Shown here in pieces: positions 7,442 to 9,498 of a stretch of DNA of 9,498 bases. The stretch is taken from the NCBI GenBank assembly GCA_049583715.1, contig JBAUWJ010000034.1:1-9498 (forward strand), written 5' to 3'. The notes beneath the pieces are model-generated. The model was not told where the DNA came from and did no database searches. It was given only the letters and a program-made list of their open reading frames with translations. This DNA comes from JAANXG01 sp049583715 (GTDB lineage: Bacteria; Pseudomonadota; Gammaproteobacteria; Arenicellales; JAANXG01). The position numbers were made by a program, and so were the translations under genes. Within the stretch, counting starts at the first letter, position 1, and every line of letters starts with the position of its first letter.

Positions 7442-8398
7442 CTAGGGGATCGGGACGCTGCGCAGCAGGCGCTGGGCCAGCTCCTCGCCCACGTCGCCGC
7501 CGCCGTGCTCGCCCCCCTCGAGACGATGACTGAGGATGGCCGGCCCGATGGCCTGAATATCCTCCGGCAGCACCAGGTCCCGCCCGGCGAGGAACGCCCA
7601 CGCGCGCGCCGCCCTGATCCAGGCCATCCCTGCGCGCGGCGACAGCCCGTAGCGCAGCCAGGCGACGCCGCGGGTCGCGCTCACCAGCGCCTGGACGTAG
7701 TCGAGCAGGGCCTCCGAAACGTGGACATGTCCGCACACCCGCTGCAGCTCGGCCAGCTCGGCGGACCCGATCGCCGGCTCCGTGTGCTCCAGGAGAATCC
7801 GCCGGTCCTCACCCTTCAACAGCAGGCGCTCGCTCTCCGGATCGGGATAGCCCATGCGGATGCGCATCAGGAACCGGTCGAGCTGCGACTCCGGCAGGGG
7901 GAACGTGCCGATCTGCTCGTTGGGGTTCTGCGTGGCGATCACGTAGAAGGGCTCGGGCAGCCGGTAGGTCTTGCCCTCGGCGCTCACCTGCCGCTCTTCC
8001 ATCGCCTCGAGCAGCGCGCTCTGCGCCTTGGGCGTGGCGCGGTTGATCTCGTCCGCCAGCACCACCGAGGCGAACAGCGGGCCGGGATGAAACTCGAACT
8101 TCTGCTCGCGGTTGTTGAACACCGAGACGCCGATAACGTCCGCCGGCAGCATATCGCTGGTGAACTGGATGCGGCTGAACGACAGCCCCAGGACCTTCGC
8201 CAGAGTCTGCGCCAGCATGGTCTTGCCGACGCCCGGAACGTCCTCGATGAGCAGATGGCCCCGCGCCAGCAGGCAGGCGAGGGCGAGGCGCACGGGCTGC
8301 GACTTGCCGACGATCACGGTGTTGATCCGCTCGAGGATCGAGCGCGCCAGCGAGCGGGCGGCCTGGACCTGCTTATGGATGCTTTCGGGCTGAGCCAT
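7442..8398 (-). CDS. MoxR family AAA+ ATPase
   Basis: A 318-residue AAA+ ATPase of the MoxR class, first gene of the moxR-DUF58-tgpA operon. Walker A is DVPGVGKT (residues 53-60), Walker B VVLADE (112-117) and sensor 1 IATQNP (154-159). The arginine-finger region is LPESQLDRF (168-176), and GLSPRAG (251-257) fits sensor 2. All catalytic residues appear intact. MoxR proteins are chaperone-like ATPases that help mature or activate partner complexes, often with DUF58 and VWA proteins; the neighbouring DUF58 and transglutaminase are the likely partners here. I chose the ATG at 8398 because it gives the usual family length. The frame stays open to an ATG at 8518, but the additional 40 residues are low in conservation-like character. 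No clear Shine-Dalgarno precedes 8398, so the start is probable rather than certain. Confidence 0.93.
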   Translation of the reverse strand: MAQPESIHKQVQAARSLARSILERINTVIVGKSQPVRLALACLLARGHLLIEDVPGVGKTMLAQTLAKVLGLSFSRIQFTSDMLPADVIGVSVFNNREQKFEFHPGPLFASVVLADEINRATPKAQSALLEAMEERQVSAEGKTYRLPEPFYVIATQNPNEQIGTFPLPESQLDRFLMRIRMGYPDPESERLLLKGEDRRILLEHTEPAIGSAELAELQRVCGHVHVSEALLDYVQALVSATRGVAWLRYGLSPRAGMAWIRAARAWAFLAGRDLVLPEDIQAIGPAILSHRLEGGEHGGGDVGEELAQRLLRSVPIP

Positions 8399-8624
8399 CA
8401 GGCGGTTTCGGGTCGGATCACTGGTTGTGAGAATGGTTCTCGTGCAAATGTTCCCTGGTAGTGTAGATGCTGGGGCCTGCGCCTGCGCGCTTCCGGGCGC
8501 GCCGACCTCGGGTTTCATCGGCCCAAGGGCCCGGACAGGTGGCCCGATTCAGTATCCGGCCCGCCGCCCCGATTGTCCACCCGGAGGGCAGCGGCCCCGG
8601 CATCGCGGCGCATTCAGCGGAGCG
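8399..8624. other. Noncoding gap between moxR and the integrase relic
   Basis: About 226 bp without a credible gene. It should carry the promoter of the moxR operon. Apart from the Fur-like palindrome I see no strong promoter, terminator or attC-like pair (no facing RYYYAAC / GTTRRRY boxes). Frames open on either strand here are arginine- and proline-rich and look like chance frames in GC-rich DNA. Confidence 0.5.
8428..8442. promoter_or_regulatory. Fur-like palindrome upstream of moxR
   Basis: TGAGAATGGTTCTCG contains the inverted arms GAGAA and TTCTC. Compared with the Fur 7-1-7 pattern (TGATAAT-n-ATTATCA) it matches 6 of 7 positions on the left and 4 of 7 on the right. It begins 30 bp upstream of the moxR start. 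An adjacent TTGCAC on the minus strand (8447-8442) could be a -35, but no matching -10 was seen. Iron regulation of this operon is only a possibility, and a site this short may arise by chance. Confidence 0.25.
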
Positions 8625-9249
8625 CTATCCGCCGAGGACGTCACCGAGCGGGCTCTTCACCGCGAGGCCGCCCCGCTCGGGGACGTGGGTATAGATCTGC
8701 GTCGTGCGAACGTCCTTGTGGCCGAGCTGCTCCTGGACCGTGCGGATATCCATGCCGCGCTCCAGCAGGTGCGTGGGAAAGGAATGCCTCAGCGTGTGAC
8801 AGCTCGCCGGCTTCTCGATACCCGCTGCCCGCACCGCGCGCTTCACCGCTCTTTGAACTATAGCCTCGTTAATATGATGGCGCCGCTCGGAACACACGGC
8901 GGACCTCGTCCTGGGTGAGCACGACCGGCAGCCGTTGCGGGCGCCTGGCGCGCACCGCCCCGGTGATATCGCCCAAGGGACGCTCCAGCACCGACTTGTA
9001 CAGGAAAACCAGGGCATTGAGGGCCTGGTTCTGCGTCGACGCCGCGACCTTGCCGTCCACCGCGAGATGGGTGAGGAAATCGGAGACTTCCTGCTCTCCC
9101 ATTTCCCGAGGATGCCGCACACCGTGATAGCGAATGAACCGCGTGATCCAATGCACGTACGCCTGCTCAGTGCGTATGCTGTAGTGCCGCACGCGAACAG
9201 CGCTACGAACCTGATCCAGGAAGGGAGACCGCCGTGAATCCCTGGCCAT
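8625..9249 (-). pseudogene. Integron-type tyrosine recombinase (IntI/XerD-like), internally deleted and frameshifted
   Basis: Relic of an integron integrase. From the ATG at 9249 the first frame reads an intact N-terminal core-binding domain (RVRHYSIRTEQAYVHWI, YHGVRHPREMG, VAASTQNQALNALVFLY, PVVLTQDEVRRVF). It then runs out at a TAA (8869-8871). In another frame the gene continues as RRHHINEAIVQRAVKRAV to a TAG at 8625-8627, keeping HTLRHSF (His and Arg of box II), LGHKD (His) and TTQIYTHV (the tyrosine nucleophile). The two parts meet near 8885-8895. About 205 residues remain of a family length near 320-340. The missing middle normally carries the first catalytic arginine (GSGLR region), the beta-strand lysine and the extra helix specific to IntI. 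Loss of the first arginine plus the frameshift means no active enzyme is expected. HSFPTHL has Pro where Ala is usual, suggesting further decay. Confidence 0.88.
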
Positions 9250-9280
9250 ACCATTCTTCCGTTGAAGGGGAGGAGCATCT

Positions 9281-9309
9281 AAACTATGGAAACAGCACGG
9301 GAATGTCAA
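9281..9309 (-). promoter_or_regulatory. Putative promoter of the integrase relic
   Basis: On the minus strand a perfect -35 TTGACA (9309-9304) is followed after 17 bp by TAGTTT (9286-9281), a weak -10. It lies 32-60 nt upstream of the integrase ATG. GGAAG (9263-9259 on the minus strand), about 6-9 nt before that ATG, can serve as a ribosome site. Expression signals thus seem to survive although the gene is broken. The poor -10 keeps this tentative. Confidence 0.45.
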
Positions 9310-9323
9310 CACGTTGGGCTGTC

Positions 9324-9337
9324 CGTGTTGCAACACG
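9324..9337. repeat. 14-bp perfect palindrome upstream of the integrase
   Basis: CGTGTTGCAACACG is a perfect palindrome whose near edge is 14 bp upstream of the candidate -35. A nearly identical 14-mer, CGTGTTGCACCACG (one base different), occurs at 9461-9474. The position suits an operator or a recombinase-binding element, but no known consensus was recognised. Confidence 0.55.
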
Positions 9338-9454
9338 TCCCTTCCAGCCGCCGGGGACGAAACCAGCGATAAACCGCTGTTCGAGATAAGGATTTTCAAT
9401 GGAAACAACACTCGCCCGAAGCCAGCTCCGCACTGCACAGCGTGCTGTACGACC

Positions 9455-9480
9455 AAGTGTCGTGTTGCACCACGACACTT
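9455..9480. repeat. Long hairpin-forming inverted repeat (10-bp arms)
   Basis: AAGTGTCGTG (9455-9464) and CACGACACTT (9471-9480) are exact inverted copies around the 6-nt loop TTGCAC. The core repeats the 9324-9337 palindrome with one change. A partial T run follows on the plus strand (TTTGTTGT), so it might act as a weak terminator for something reading rightward, though no such gene is seen. It could also be an operator or a folded recombination site. The structure is clear; its function is not. Confidence 0.6.
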
Positions 9481-9498
9481 TGTTGTCCACTCACTGTT

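Larger units (their letters stand above)
9250..9498. other. Region upstream of intI where attI would lie
   Basis: In integrons the attI site lies just upstream of intI, with cassettes beyond it. Here the stretch has the promoter-like sequence, two related palindromes, a smaller imperfect inverted repeat (GCACAGC / GCTGTAC, 9434-9449) and one GTTGGGC (9313-9319) that fits the core GTTRRRY. No paired inverse core, attC or cassette gene is visible before the window ends. Open frames on the minus strand here are not convincing genes. Confidence 0.35.

Noticed and set aside
6371..8461. A 696-codon open frame on the plus strand, opposite DUF58 and moxR
   Set aside because: It has the same antisense, low-complexity character and overlaps the clear MoxR and DUF58 genes.
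8869..9249. Programmed frameshifting as an explanation for the split integrase
   Set aside because: A frameshift alone would not restore the missing middle with the first catalytic arginine, so a deletion is needed in any case and a pseudogene is simpler.

Overview
The window looks like chromosomal DNA from a high-GC gammaproteobacterium. This is inferred from the MoxR / DUF58 / TgpA gene trio in the order known from Pseudomonas and its relatives, from an integron-integrase relic of the type common in environmental gammaproteobacteria, and from Shine-Dalgarno-like sites. No rRNA, tRNA, CRISPR array or complete insertion sequence was found. The organism cannot be named from this window.

Left block (1-4301), moderate GC by eye: five surface-glycan genes on strictly alternating strands. 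They are the 3' end of a family-2-like glycosyltransferase (+), a polysaccharide pyruvyl transferase family protein (-), a family 25 (LPS-type) glycosyltransferase (+), a second GT-A-like glycosyltransferase (-) and a family 2 glycosyltransferase (+). Together they probably build or decorate an LPS, capsule or exopolysaccharide structure. The alternating orientation is unusual, because such genes normally form one-directional operons.

Junction (4302-4542): about 240 bp with no recognisable gene, two inverted repeats and one short unassigned reading frame. GC content rises clearly from here onward.

Right block (4543-8398, minus strand, read right to left): a compact operon of a MoxR AAA+ ATPase, a DUF58 protein and a TgpA-type membrane transglutaminase. 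DUF58 starts 12 nt after the moxR stop, and tgpA overlaps the DUF58 gene by 17 bp. This is a conserved housekeeping-like set that probably works at the cell envelope. A Fur-like palindrome lies just upstream of moxR.

Right end (8625-9498): an integron-type tyrosine recombinase gene broken by a large internal deletion and a frameshift. It keeps its promoter-like and ribosome-binding sequences. The upstream region, where attI would be expected, holds two related palindromic elements. The window ends before any cassette array could be seen. I found no strong evidence for a new multi-gene system; the most unusual points are the dead integrase with its palindromes and the alternating glycan cluster.
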